From NCBI GenBank assembly GCA_016182655.1, contig JACPGB010000024.1, positions 180,755 to 244,754 on the forward strand: a stretch of 64,000 bases of DNA, written 5' to 3'. The notes beneath the pieces were generated by a model. The model had not been told where the DNA came from. It made no database searches and saw nothing but the letters and a program-made list of their open reading frames with translations. Positions 8,114 to 17,091 of the stretch are shown piece by piece (the stretch's first letter is position 1; every line of letters starts with the position of its first letter). The translations under genes and the position numbers were made by a program. Source of the stretch: Deltaproteobacteria bacterium (lineage in GTDB: Bacteria > Desulfobacterota > GWC2-55-46).

Positions 8114-9661
8114 ATGCCGAGAGTAAAAAATAGCAAACAGCCATTAACTAGCGTCCAGCAGCTTGGCAGTCTCGTAAAATCCGCCCGTGACATAATGAGG
8201 AAAGACAAGGGGCTGAACGGCGATCTTGACCGTCTGCCCATGCTTACCTGGATTATGTTCCTCAAATTCCTTGACGATATGGAGAGCATCAGGGAGCAGG
8301 AAGCTGTCCTTTCGGGCAAAAGGTTCCGTCCAGCCATAGAGCCGCCTTACCGTTGGCGCGACTGGGCCTCAAAAGAGGACGGGATTACGGGCGATGAGCT
8401 TATAGCATTTGTAAACAATGATGAGGCGATGCGTCCCGATGGAAAGCGTGGCCCGGGTCTTTTCTCATATCTCCGTTCTTTGCAGGGCGCTAACGGGGGA
8501 GACAGGCGCGATGTTGTAGCGACGGTATTCAAGGGCACCGTAAACCGCATGATAAATGGATATCTGTTGCGGGATGTAATCAATAAGATCAACGGCATCC
8601 ATTTTACATCTTCCGATGAGATACACACCCTCGGCCATCTTTATGAGTCCATGCTCAAGGAGATGAGGGACGCCGCCGGAGATTCCGGCGAGTTCTATAC
8701 ACCCCGTGCGGTTGTCCGTTTTATGGTTGATGCTTTAGACCCGCGTCTCGGTGAAACAGTCCTTGACCCGGCGTGCGGCACCGGCGGATTTATAGTGGAG
8801 GCGTTCAATCATCTCGAAAAGCAGTGCAAGACGGTTAAAGACCGCGAGTTATTGCAGACCGGAAGCATCCGTGGAGGAGAAGCAAAAAATCTTCCATATC
8901 TCCTTGCCCAGATGAACCTGCTTTTGCATGGCCTTGAATCCCCGCAGATAGATCCTGGCAATGCACTCCGCTTTCCTCTTAAAGAGATAGGGGACAAGGA
9001 CCGCGTCGATATCATAATCACCAACCCGCCTTTTGGCGGTGAGGAGGAAAAGGGCATACTTTCAAATTTTCCTCCGGAGAAGCAGACCGCCGAGACAGCG
9101 CTTCTTTTTCTTCAGCTCATCATGCGTAAGCTCAAACGGCCTGGTTACGGCTCCGAATATGGAGGGAGGGCAGGCGTGGTCGTCCCGAACGGCACCCTTT
9201 TCGGGGATGGCGTCTGCGCAAGGATAAAAGAAGAACTCCTCAAGGACTTCAATCTCCATACTATTATCCGCCTTCCAAACGGCGTATTCGCGCCATATAC
9301 TGGCATACCGACCAACCTTCTTTTCTTTGACCGTTCCGGCCCGACAAAAGAGGTCTGGTATTATGAGCATCCGCTGCCTGAAGGGCGCAAGAACTACACC
9401 AAGACGCAGCCTATTCAGTTTGACGAATTCAAGCCGCTTCTATCATGGTGGAAGAACCGTAAAAAAAGCGAGCAGGCCTGGAAGGTGCCGGTCAAGAGTA
9501 TCATTGAAAATGGGTTTAACCTCGATATCAAAAATCCGAACAGCAAGCAGGGCTTTGAGCACATGCCGCCTGAGAGGCTAGTTGAAGACATTGTAAAGAA
9601 AGAAGAGCGCATTCTGGAGATCATGGCCGAGATAAGGCAGGTGCTGAAAAAAGGTATTTAG
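8114..9661 (+). CDS. hsdM: Type I restriction-modification, M (adenine methylase) subunit
   Basis: 515 residues. An N-terminal helical HsdM_N region (about 10-165) is followed by a gamma-class N6-adenine methyltransferase: SAM-binding motif I DPACGTGGF (218-226) and catalytic motif IV NPPFGG (from 304). It would methylate adenines at the site chosen by HsdS and form the M2S core. It sits between hsdR and the DUF1016 gene, which starts 3 bp after its stop. It looks intact. Confidence 0.96.
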   Translation: MPRVKNSKQPLTSVQQLGSLVKSARDIMRKDKGLNGDLDRLPMLTWIMFLKFLDDMESIREQEAVLSGKRFRPAIEPPYRWRDWASKEDGITGDELIAFVNNDEAMRPDGKRGPGLFSYLRSLQGANGGDRRDVVATVFKGTVNRMINGYLLRDVINKINGIHFTSSDEIHTLGHLYESMLKEMRDAAGDSGEFYTPRAVVRFMVDALDPRLGETVLDPACGTGGFIVEAFNHLEKQCKTVKDRELLQTGSIRGGEAKNLPYLLAQMNLLLHGLESPQIDPGNALRFPLKEIGDKDRVDIIITNPPFGGEEEKGILSNFPPEKQTAETALLFLQLIMRKLKRPGYGSEYGGRAGVVVPNGTLFGDGVCARIKEELLKDFNLHTIIRLPNGVFAPYTGIPTNLLFFDRSGPTKEVWYYEHPLPEGRKNYTKTQPIQFDEFKPLLSWWKNRKKSEQAWKVPVKSIIENGFNLDIKNPNSKQGFEHMPPERLVEDIVKKEERILEIMAEIRQVLKKGI

Positions 9662-9663
9662 AT

Positions 9664-10854
9664 ATGGCAAAGAAAACCCTTACTCCAAAAAATCAAAAAT
9701 TATCCGGTTACAATACTGTTCTTAGCGGTGTAGCCGAGCTTCTTGAATCTGCCCGCCGCGCCTCTACAAGGGCCACAAACGCCGTCATGACCGCGACCTA
9801 TTGGGAAATAGGGCGTAGGATTGTGGAGTATGAGCAGAAGGGACGCATTAAAGCCGACTACGGAGAGCAGCTCATAGAAAGGCTTTCAGAGGATTTAACT
9901 AAGAGATTTGGGCGGGGGTTTGGCAGAAGGAATCTTTTCCAGATCAGGTCTTTTTATTTGGCATACGCCTCAATTGTGCAGACAGCGTCTGCACAATTAG
10001 ATAGTCCTTTATCATTTCAAAAAAGTGAGACAGCGTCCGGCCAATTAAGCGATGAAAAAATGCAGACGGTGTCTGCAAAATTTAGCCTATCTAAAATTGC
10101 ACAACGCTTTCCTCTCCCCTGGTCTAATTATGTAAAACTCCTTTCTGTAAAAAGTCCTGACGCCCGCGCCTTTTACGAAAAAGAGGCATTGCGCGGAGGG
10201 TGGACCGTTCGCCAGCTGGAAAGGCAGATCGATAGCCAGTTTTATGAGCGCACGATGCTATCCAGGGACAAGGCCGCCATGCTCGAGAAGGGAGGCAAAC
10301 AGCTTCTTGAAGACATAGTCACCCCCGAGGAGGAGATCAAGGACCCGTTTGTATTGGAGTTCCTGGGACTGAAGGATGAATACTCTGAAAACGACCTTGA
10401 AGAGGCCCTCGTCCAGCAACTGGAACACTTCCTCCTTGAGCTTGGCGGCGACTTCACATTCGTCGGCCGTCAGCGCCGCTTGCGTATCGGCGATGAATGG
10501 TACCGCGTAGACCTCCTTTTTTACCATCGCCGCCTGCGTTGTCTGGTGATAATAGACTTGAAGCTTGGCAAATTTACCCATGCCGATGCCGGGCAGATGC
10601 ACCTTTACCTCAATTACGCCCGCGAGCATTGGACCCATTCCGATGAAAACCCGCCTGTTGGCCTGATCCTGTGCGCCCAGAAGGACCACGCTGTGGCCCG
10701 CTACGCCCTCGAGGGCCTAACGAATAAGGTACTGGCCGCCGAATACCGTACCGCCCTGCCTGACGAGAAAATGCTGGAGGCAGAAGTTGACAAGACAAGG
10801 AAGATGATAGAGGAGCGTGCGGCATTGAAGGCAGACAGGAGAGGCAGGAGATGA
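9664..10854 (+). CDS. DUF1016/YhcG-type PD-(D/E)xK nuclease domain protein within the hsd operon
   Basis: 396 residues. The N-terminal DUF1016 part (about 20-100 and 145-200; TYWEIGRRIVEYEQ, RNLFQIRSFYLAY, RQLERQIDSQFYERT) is followed by a nuclease-like domain (about 225-350) with D283 in YRVDLLFYHR and D298-L-K300 in VIIDLKLGKF. Such genes often sit between hsdM and hsdS; their task is not settled. Residues 104-141 are a Ser/Thr/Gln-rich insert encoded by three copies of a palindromic DNA repeat (9979-10083). The gene overlaps hsdS by 4 bp (ATGA), so translation is probably coupled. Confidence 0.9.
   Translation: MAKKTLTPKNQKLSGYNTVLSGVAELLESARRASTRATNAVMTATYWEIGRRIVEYEQKGRIKADYGEQLIERLSEDLTKRFGRGFGRRNLFQIRSFYLAYASIVQTASAQLDSPLSFQKSETASGQLSDEKMQTVSAKFSLSKIAQRFPLPWSNYVKLLSVKSPDARAFYEKEALRGGWTVRQLERQIDSQFYERTMLSRDKAAMLEKGGKQLLEDIVTPEEEIKDPFVLEFLGLKDEYSENDLEEALVQQLEHFLLELGGDFTFVGRQRRLRIGDEWYRVDLLFYHRRLRCLVIIDLKLGKFTHADAGQMHLYLNYAREHWTHSDENPPVGLILCAQKDHAVARYALEGLTNKVLAAEYRTALPDEKMLEAEVDKTRKMIEERAALKADRRGRR
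9979..10083 (+). repeat. Three degenerate copies of a palindromic ~21-bp repeat inside the DUF1016 gene
   Basis: Copies begin at 9979, 10027 and 10063, each of the form SAGACrGyGTCyGssmAATTw. The first lies in a perfect palindrome: AATTGTGCAGAC (9972-9983), spacer AGC, GTCTGCACAATT (9987-9998). The third keeps TGCAGAC-GGT-GTCTGCA. Spacing is 48 and 36 bp, so the frame is kept and the protein gains QTASAQL, ETASGQL and QTVSAKF segments between two conserved blocks of the domain. Confidence 0.8.
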
Positions 10855-12188
10855 ACAAGCCTTGGCCGATGATGCCGCTAGGAGAGGTTCTCAGCAAATC
10901 CAATGAATGGATTAACCTCAAAGCGGATGCAACTTATCGAGAGGTAACAGTAAAACTTTGGGGGAAGGGAGTTGTACTGCGCCGGGAGGTGGCTGGCGCG
11001 GAAATTGCCGCCTCAAGACGCATACTTGTCCGGACAAATCAGCTGATCTTATCAAGAATTGATGCCCGTAATGGCGCCGCTGGCATTATTCCCAGTGAAT
11101 TAGAAGGTGCTGTTGTTAGCAATGATTTTCCTGTTTTCAATCTAAACACAGATAGGGTAGAGCCGAGATACTTTGGTTGGTTAATTAAAAATCACGATTT
11201 TGTTGCCCTTTGTAAGGCGGCAAGTGAAGGGACAACGAATCGCGTGCGTTTACAAGAAGAGCGTTTTCTTTCGACTCAAATCCCCCTTCCCCCGCTTTCT
11301 GAGCAAAAGCGGGTCGTGGCGAGGCTTGAGGAATTGGCCACAAAGATCGAGGAGGCACGGGGCATTCGGCAGCAGTCACTTAAGGAAGCGGAGGCGCTGT
11401 TTTCATCAGCTCTGTCATTTGCATTTGCAAATCCTTTGAAACAGGAGAAAGAATCTATTGAGGATACAAAATTCCTTTTAAAGAGGATGTCTGAAACATA
11501 TGTCGATACAAAGTCTATAAAAAACAACAATGCGCACCCGAATTGTTGCAATATTTACGAGAGTGGCTTATTCAAGCTACCAACCCATTGGGCATGGACA
11601 GATTTTGGATCAATTTTGACTCATATTGTAGATTGTATAAATGACACACCTGATTTTTGTGATGAACCTACGGGGCTTATTGGTCTCAAAACAACCAATG
11701 TTCGGCCATATAAGCTTGACCTGTCTCAAAAATGGCATATGACTGCTGATGATTTTGCGCTATGGAATCGTCGTGGAGCCTTGCAGGCTGGAGATATTAT
11801 TCTTACGCGCGAAGCCCCGATGGGATACGCATGTATTTTGCCGACTGGTATTACAGCCTGCCTAACCCAAAGACTCATGCTTCTTCGCTGTGACAAAAAC
11901 TTCATCGATAGTAAATATGTTTTGCACTACATCAACTCATCTCATTTTCAGAATCAAGTATTGGATATGTGCAGAGGATTAACAACTCCTCACATACGGG
12001 TTCAGGACACTCCGCTATTTAAAATCCCGGTGGCACCTCTATCTGAGCAACGTAGGATCGTCGCCTACCTTGACGACCTCCAAGCAAAGGTGGACGTTCT
12101 GAGGCGGTTCCAGGCCGAAACATCAACAGAGCTCAATGCCATGCTGCCCTCTGTTTTGGATAAGGCTTTTAAGGGGAAATTGGTCTGA
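10851..12188 (+). CDS. hsdS: Type I restriction-modification, S (specificity) subunit
   Basis: 445 residues in the usual two-target-domain layout. The first target recognition domain spans about 1-150. The first conserved coiled region begins at IPLPPLSEQKRVVARLEEL, the second recognition domain covers about 220-380, and the second conserved region has PLSEQRRIVAYLDDLQAKV and ends ...LDKAFKGKLV. The internal repeat of the PLSEQ(K/R)R(V/I)VA segments is the hallmark of HsdS. It would set the bipartite DNA site for HsdM and HsdR. ATGA overlap with the upstream gene. Intact; the target sequence cannot be predicted from here. Confidence 0.94.
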   Translation: MNKPWPMMPLGEVLSKSNEWINLKADATYREVTVKLWGKGVVLRREVAGAEIAASRRILVRTNQLILSRIDARNGAAGIIPSELEGAVVSNDFPVFNLNTDRVEPRYFGWLIKNHDFVALCKAASEGTTNRVRLQEERFLSTQIPLPPLSEQKRVVARLEELATKIEEARGIRQQSLKEAEALFSSALSFAFANPLKQEKESIEDTKFLLKRMSETYVDTKSIKNNNAHPNCCNIYESGLFKLPTHWAWTDFGSILTHIVDCINDTPDFCDEPTGLIGLKTTNVRPYKLDLSQKWHMTADDFALWNRRGALQAGDIILTREAPMGYACILPTGITACLTQRLMLLRCDKNFIDSKYVLHYINSSHFQNQVLDMCRGLTTPHIRVQDTPLFKIPVAPLSEQRRIVAYLDDLQAKVDVLRRFQAETSTELNAMLPSVLDKAFKGKLV

Positions 12189-12354
12189 TTCAATTACAGA
12201 TGGCATATAAGCTTTGGAAGATATAGCTTTCGACATCCCTTCTTCTAACAAGTATGACATAAAGTCCAGCTAGTTTGAGAAATAGTCAAGATAGGGTGAG
12301 AGGGTTGAGTGCGCAAAACAAAAAAACAAAAATATAAGGCCTAAGGCAGCCTGT

Positions 12355-13056
12355 ATGGCAAATAAGAAGGTATCGATACCCGTAAAAGTCCAAAAGCTAA
12401 TTTTCAAAGAAGCAGACAACAAATGTGCTTTTTGTAGCATGGAGGATATTCATGTCCTTGAAATCCATCACATAAGAAGCCGTGAAGATGGAGGTGGTGA
12501 TGAGCCTGAAAATTTGATTCTCGTTTGTTCTAACTGCCATTCACAAATCACATACGAAGTTATTTCCATGGTGGATGTAGTAACTAAAAAACGGGAATTA
12601 ATCTATACAAAACCAAAGGAGCGCGTACAATCATCTTTATCAAATGCCGTTAATATCAGTGGAAATGTAAAAGATAGTATAGTTGCAAATGTTGTTAGAA
12701 TATCAAATGTCAAAAGATCAGAGAACAAATATCCCGAGGGCTCTGTTGGAGCCGATTTGATGAAGAAAAATTATCTGGATTATCTGATTCATAAATACTT
12801 TGATTTTCGCAAAGCCGACCCCAGTTTCGGAGCCTTTACGCATGCTGAAAAATTCCATTATGCAGAGCTTCATGAATCAATAAGAAAACGATTCAAGGCT
12901 AAGACTTTCTATGTACCTGCGCATCGGTTTCAGGATGAGTGCCAATACATTCAAGGACGGATTAACAAAACTATCCTCGGCAAAAGAAATAAGAAGCAAG
13001 GAATAAGCAGTTATAAGAGTTTTGAAGAGTACATTAAAGAACAGGGGTTAAGATAG
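12355..13056 (+). CDS. HNH endonuclease-domain protein
   Basis: 233 residues. The N-terminal 65 residues form an HNH/ββα-metal domain: zinc-type CAFC (C24, C27), catalytic HH (H38-H39), N53 and CSNCH (C58-C62). The rest (about 95-233) is an unrecognised charged region with no second domain visible. It lies alone 166 bp after hsdS and 520 bp before the methyltransferase cassette. Its nuclease could serve a restriction function for either neighbour, but nothing in the sequence proves coupling. No good ribosome site is visible before the ATG. Confidence 0.8.
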   Translation: MANKKVSIPVKVQKLIFKEADNKCAFCSMEDIHVLEIHHIRSREDGGGDEPENLILVCSNCHSQITYEVISMVDVVTKKRELIYTKPKERVQSSLSNAVNISGNVKDSIVANVVRISNVKRSENKYPEGSVGADLMKKNYLDYLIHKYFDFRKADPSFGAFTHAEKFHYAELHESIRKRFKAKTFYVPAHRFQDECQYIQGRINKTILGKRNKKQGISSYKSFEEYIKEQGLR

Positions 13057-13578
13057 ACGAATTAACAAAAATATATAATCCCCTTAAGCTCGGCTTCCTG
13101 TCACCGTGCATCGTGCAAGCAGAGGTTGGCTGGCTCAAGGAGATTCTCGAACTACTCGGCGGATAGATACGGAACGGCCGAGAAGACCGATTGCAACATC
13201 AGTGGAGTTTTGACATCGTGATCAGCACTCTAAGAGCAACTGAATCATGAAAATTTAAATTCCTTAGAATAAAACATTGGCCCTTTTTATCTTGCGCTTT
13301 TCAAGTAAAATTTATATATTTTAACATGTTTAAACCACATTGAAAATAATTTCATCATTCTTTTTAAAAAACAAAAAATACTTATGGCTTGATTTTTGAA
13401 AAAAACTCTTTACGAGTACGAAAGTAGCTCAAACGCAAATGGAGCTGAATCAAAAGAGCATGATTATGAGCTTGACGAAAGCTTTCTTCTGAAAAAGATT
13501 AAGCTGCAATAGAAAACTCAGGCTGGCCCAAGGTACAAAAGAGTAAATACTCATTTCAAAGGCGGAAACTGTTGGATT
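13057..13578. other. 522-bp AT-rich intergenic stretch upstream of the methyltransferase cassette
   Basis: No convincing gene. A 38-codon frame (13396-13512, TTG start, rich in Glu/Lys/Ser) ends 66 bp before the methyltransferase, but it has no ribosome site. AT-rich runs around 13260-13400 could hold the cassette promoter; I cannot pick one -35/-10 pair over others. Confidence 0.4.
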
Positions 13579-14841
13579 ATGATAACTATAACGAATTTTG
13601 GCAAGTTTGATTTTGAGTCTGTACCGATTGACCCTTTCTGGAATACTGGTGCAGAAAAAGAATTTAAAATGCATCGAATACATGCTTACCCAGCTAAGTT
13701 CCCTGCTTTCATTACAACAAAAGCTCTGGAGTATGCTAAACAGCAAGACCTTACAGTGACAACAATAGCAGATATTTTTTGCGGTTGCGGCACAACAGCT
13801 TTTGAAGCAAAGCGTAATAATATATTTTTCTGGGGTTGTGATATCAATCCTGTGGCGACCTTAATAGCCAAAACAAAAAGCCGTAAATACCAAAAAGGGC
13901 GACTTGAAAAATATTTGAAAGCTATTTTAAATTATTTCAACTCGACTCCAGTTATTGACCTTTACTATTCGGCTAATGAGCGACTGCGTTACTGGTACAA
14001 GCGAAAACAGTTTAATGATCTTGCGCATTTGAAAACAGGGATTTTCAGGGAAACACCAAATGGCAGCGCCTATCGATTGTTTTTTCTTTGTGCGTTTTCT
14101 AATATACTGAAGTCAACTTCTGTGTGGTTAACTAAATCTATAAAACCTCAAGTTGATCCAAAGAAGAAACCTGTGAATGTGATAGCTACCTTTAAAGAAC
14201 AGTGTCGCCTTATGTTTGCCGCCAATGATGAAATTGAAGGCCTTGGTGATGCTGTATCAGAAGTAGTAACTGGCAGCTTTCTTTGCAGTGACACGCCTAT
14301 CCCTCAGGTAGATATGATAATAACGAGTCCTCCTTATGTTACGTCATATGAGTATGCTGACCTTCATCAGCTGTCCTCGCTGTGGTTGGACTTTACGGCT
14401 GATTTTCGTAAACTGCGGGAAGGAGCAATTGGAAGCCTTTATCATGAATATAATTTCAAGCGCGACTGGAAACGATTAAATAATACAGGGAATCGGATTG
14501 TTTCACTTTTGCTAGATCGGCATAAGTCAAAAGCGCGATCAGTTGCTAAATACTTTTTAGATATGCAGAAGGTTGCGGAAAGATCATTCAAAATGTTAAA
14601 TCAAAATGGTTTGGCACTCTTCGTAATTGGGAATACCGAATACAAAAAAGTGCGTATCGATAATGCTAAGCATCTGGCGGAATCATTGATGAGTGCCGGT
14701 TTTAGTGAAGTGTTAACAACGAAAAGAAAAATCAGTAAAAAGATTTTGACGCCCTATCGTGACGAACTGGGTAAGTTCTCTTCGGATGCGAGTGGGCGGA
14801 AAGTTTACAGTGAAGAGTTTATCCTGATTGGGAGGAAATGA
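13579..14841 (+). CDS. DNA methyltransferase (predicted N4-cytosine/N6-adenine), first gene of a three-gene cassette
   Basis: 420 residues. An AYPAKFP segment (36-42) is followed by SAM-binding motif I, DIFCGCGTTAFEA (from D65), and a second strand WGCDINPVA (about 85-93). Catalytic motif IV is TSPPY at 249-253. The order motif I then TSPPY, with about 180 residues between, fits the widespread 'DNA methylase' family carrying the HxYPAKF motif, which modifies exocyclic amino groups. The target base and sequence are unknown. Its stop overlaps the ATGA start region of the GHKL gene. The cassette is visibly more AT-rich than the chromosome to the right, in keeping with transfer. Confidence 0.88.
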   Translation: MITITNFGKFDFESVPIDPFWNTGAEKEFKMHRIHAYPAKFPAFITTKALEYAKQQDLTVTTIADIFCGCGTTAFEAKRNNIFFWGCDINPVATLIAKTKSRKYQKGRLEKYLKAILNYFNSTPVIDLYYSANERLRYWYKRKQFNDLAHLKTGIFRETPNGSAYRLFFLCAFSNILKSTSVWLTKSIKPQVDPKKKPVNVIATFKEQCRLMFAANDEIEGLGDAVSEVVTGSFLCSDTPIPQVDMIITSPPYVTSYEYADLHQLSSLWLDFTADFRKLREGAIGSLYHEYNFKRDWKRLNNTGNRIVSLLLDRHKSKARSVAKYFLDMQKVAERSFKMLNQNGLALFVIGNTEYKKVRIDNAKHLAESLMSAGFSEVLTTKRKISKKILTPYRDELGKFSSDASGRKVYSEEFILIGRK

Positions 14842-14843
14842 GA

Positions 14844-17090
14844 ATGGCCATCACGGAAGAAGTTAAAATTAGGCCTTATGCACGTCTGCTAACAATGCTA
14901 GGTGAGCAATTGATTAAAAATGAACGCATTGCTTTAATAGAGCTCATAAAAAATTCTTACGACGCTGATGCTAAATGGGTGAAGGTATCATTCTGCGGAT
15001 TTGGAGATGGATACGAGATATTGCGGGATTCAAAGATTGTTATTGAAGATTCGGGCCATGGCATGACAGCAGAGATTATTAAAAGACACTGGTTGAACCC
15101 AGCTACACCTGAAAAAAAACTGCGCAAATTAACCAAGGACACAACAGAAAAAGGCCGAGTCATACAAGGAGAAAAAGGCATCGGTCGTTTTGCAATCTTA
15201 AAATTGGGAAGAAAAATTGATGTGGTTACACGTGCAAAGGGTGATGATTTTGAACATATCGTCGGGTACGATTTTAGTCAATATGACGATGATTTTTTGA
15301 CTCATAATGGAGAGGAAAAGGAACTCTTTATTGAAGACTTGATGGTTACATACTTTACGAGACCTCCTCAATTCATAAAAGAACAACCATTGCTACTAGG
15401 TGCTCGCAGAGAAAAGCGAGAGCCCCAGGGTACCCGAATTGAAATTTCCGATTTGAAGGGTAGTTGGACAGAAAAAAAAATAGAAGCTGTTTATAGGGAT
15501 ATAAGCAGGCTTGAATCAATATTCGTTGAGAGTATTCCTAAAAGGAGCAAAAAAAATAATAGCGAATTTCAGGTACTGATATACAAAGATGAAACTGTTC
15601 AAAATTTTCATGAGCAATATTTAGAAAAATTACGCACTCTTCTCGAAGAACGTTCTGTAATCAGGATTGAAAAAGGTTTTTTTAATTCAGAATTAAATCA
15701 ATTCGTATTTTCGATGAACGGAGTATCAAAGTCCATAAACTTAAGAGATTCAAGTCTTACAGGACTTAAAGTCTTTAGGGATCGTTTCGGTAACGCCGGA
15801 AATCTTCTTGGTAAAAGAAAAATCGAGTGTGGCTCTTTTAATTTTGGATTTTATGTTTTTGATTTCAGTTCACAGGCGCCAAGTAAGTTTCAATTAGATA
15901 AAGAAGACAAAGAAATATTACGCGATCATCGTGTTTATCTTTATCGTGACAGTATTCGTGTTTATCCATATGGTGAGCCAGATGATGACTGGTTGAGAAT
16001 TGATGCTTACAGGGGAACAATTAGTGCCGGTCACTTTCTGAGCAATGATCAGGTAGTCGGCTATGTAAATATAAGTCAAAAGAACAATTCTAAATTAAAA
16101 GATAAAACGAATCGAGAGGGTTTGATTGAGGAGGGAGATGCTACAGAAGATTTTGTCACACTTCTCCAATCGCTACTTGCCTACATACGGCAGAAACCTT
16201 ACGCGCAGTATCGTAAGGATTTAGAAAACAAGAAGAGTCATGATATTTTTCGGACAGAGCAAATACAGCAGGAGTTTGAAGAATTAAAGAAGGCTGTTGG
16301 CGAAAACAAGAAGGCTCAGGAAATTCTGGCTCGGGCAGAAAAGGAGTATAAAGCAGAACGCCAATACTTGACTCAACGTGCTGAGACTACAGAGGAGTTG
16401 GCTGGAGTTGGGCTTTCAGTAGAAACCGCCTCCCATGACATAATGGGAATTATGAGTAAGGTTTTCGCAAATATCGATGGTCTTATACAGGATCTGATGG
16501 CTGCTGATAAAATCGATAAAGACGCAGTTCTTAAAGAGCTCCAGTCTGTTCGTGGAGGCATGAGCTTTATTGAAGCCCAGTTAAAAGATATACAGCTACT
16601 TTTCAAGTCTTCAAAACAGAGACGAAAGTCTATTCGCGTTAAAGAAATAATTGAAAAAGTTGAGCGTATTTATAAGCGTCTGCTCACTAAGGAGAAAATC
16701 GATTTGACTATCCGGAGTGTTGGTTCTCCATTAGTTGCCAAGACTACGGACGCTGTTCTCCTGCAGTTACTCCTTAATCTGATTGACAATTCGGTCTACT
16801 GGTTGATGCAAACTACCACTAAAGAAAAGAAAATCGAAATCGTTCTGGACGGCAACAGGTGTCGGATGACCTTTGCTGATAATGGCCCTGGAATTGCCAA
16901 AGATGATGCGCCTTATATTTTTGAGCCGTTTTACTCAGGAAAGGGTGAAGAAGGACGCGGCCTTGGATTGTATATAGCTCGCCAGTTGCTTGAACGAAAC
17001 GAGTATTCTATTGAATTGGCTGAACTGAAATCAGAAAAGGTTCTGCCCGGAGCAAATTTTATAGTGAATTTTGTCGGGGAGGAAAAATAA
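14844..17090 (+). CDS. Double-GHKL ATPase: Hsp90/MutL-like N-terminus plus histidine-kinase-like C-terminus
   Basis: 748 residues from the ATG at 14844. GGAGG at 14831-14835 fits this start, 8 bases away, better than the ATG at 14838. The first GHKL ATPase has N-box IELIKNSYDADA (N37), EDSGHGM (69-74) and GEKGIGR (109-115), as in Hsp90/MutL/MORC proteins. A helical stretch from about 470 contains an H-box-like ASHDIMG, then a second GHKL domain: LLLNLIDNS, ADNGPGI (about 680) and GRGLGLYIA. The C-terminal half is thus a complete histidine-kinase core. There is no transmembrane helix, so it is cytoplasmic. It is framed by a DNA methyltransferase and a receiver protein, suggesting a phosphorelay tied to DNA sensing. 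Confidence 0.85.
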   Translation: MAITEEVKIRPYARLLTMLGEQLIKNERIALIELIKNSYDADAKWVKVSFCGFGDGYEILRDSKIVIEDSGHGMTAEIIKRHWLNPATPEKKLRKLTKDTTEKGRVIQGEKGIGRFAILKLGRKIDVVTRAKGDDFEHIVGYDFSQYDDDFLTHNGEEKELFIEDLMVTYFTRPPQFIKEQPLLLGARREKREPQGTRIEISDLKGSWTEKKIEAVYRDISRLESIFVESIPKRSKKNNSEFQVLIYKDETVQNFHEQYLEKLRTLLEERSVIRIEKGFFNSELNQFVFSMNGVSKSINLRDSSLTGLKVFRDRFGNAGNLLGKRKIECGSFNFGFYVFDFSSQAPSKFQLDKEDKEILRDHRVYLYRDSIRVYPYGEPDDDWLRIDAYRGTISAGHFLSNDQVVGYVNISQKNNSKLKDKTNREGLIEEGDATEDFVTLLQSLLAYIRQKPYAQYRKDLENKKSHDIFRTEQIQQEFEELKKAVGENKKAQEILARAEKEYKAERQYLTQRAETTEELAGVGLSVETASHDIMGIMSKVFANIDGLIQDLMAADKIDKDAVLKELQSVRGGMSFIEAQLKDIQLLFKSSKQRRKSIRVKEIIEKVERIYKRLLTKEKIDLTIRSVGSPLVAKTTDAVLLQLLLNLIDNSVYWLMQTTTKEKKIEIVLDGNRCRMTFADNGPGIAKDDAPYIFEPFYSGKGEEGRGLGLYIARQLLERNEYSIELAELKSEKVLPGANFIVNFVGEEK

Positions 17091-17091
17091 G

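Noticed and set aside
10851..12188. Two separate specificity half-genes
   Set aside because: The frame is continuous across both recognition domains and both conserved regions.
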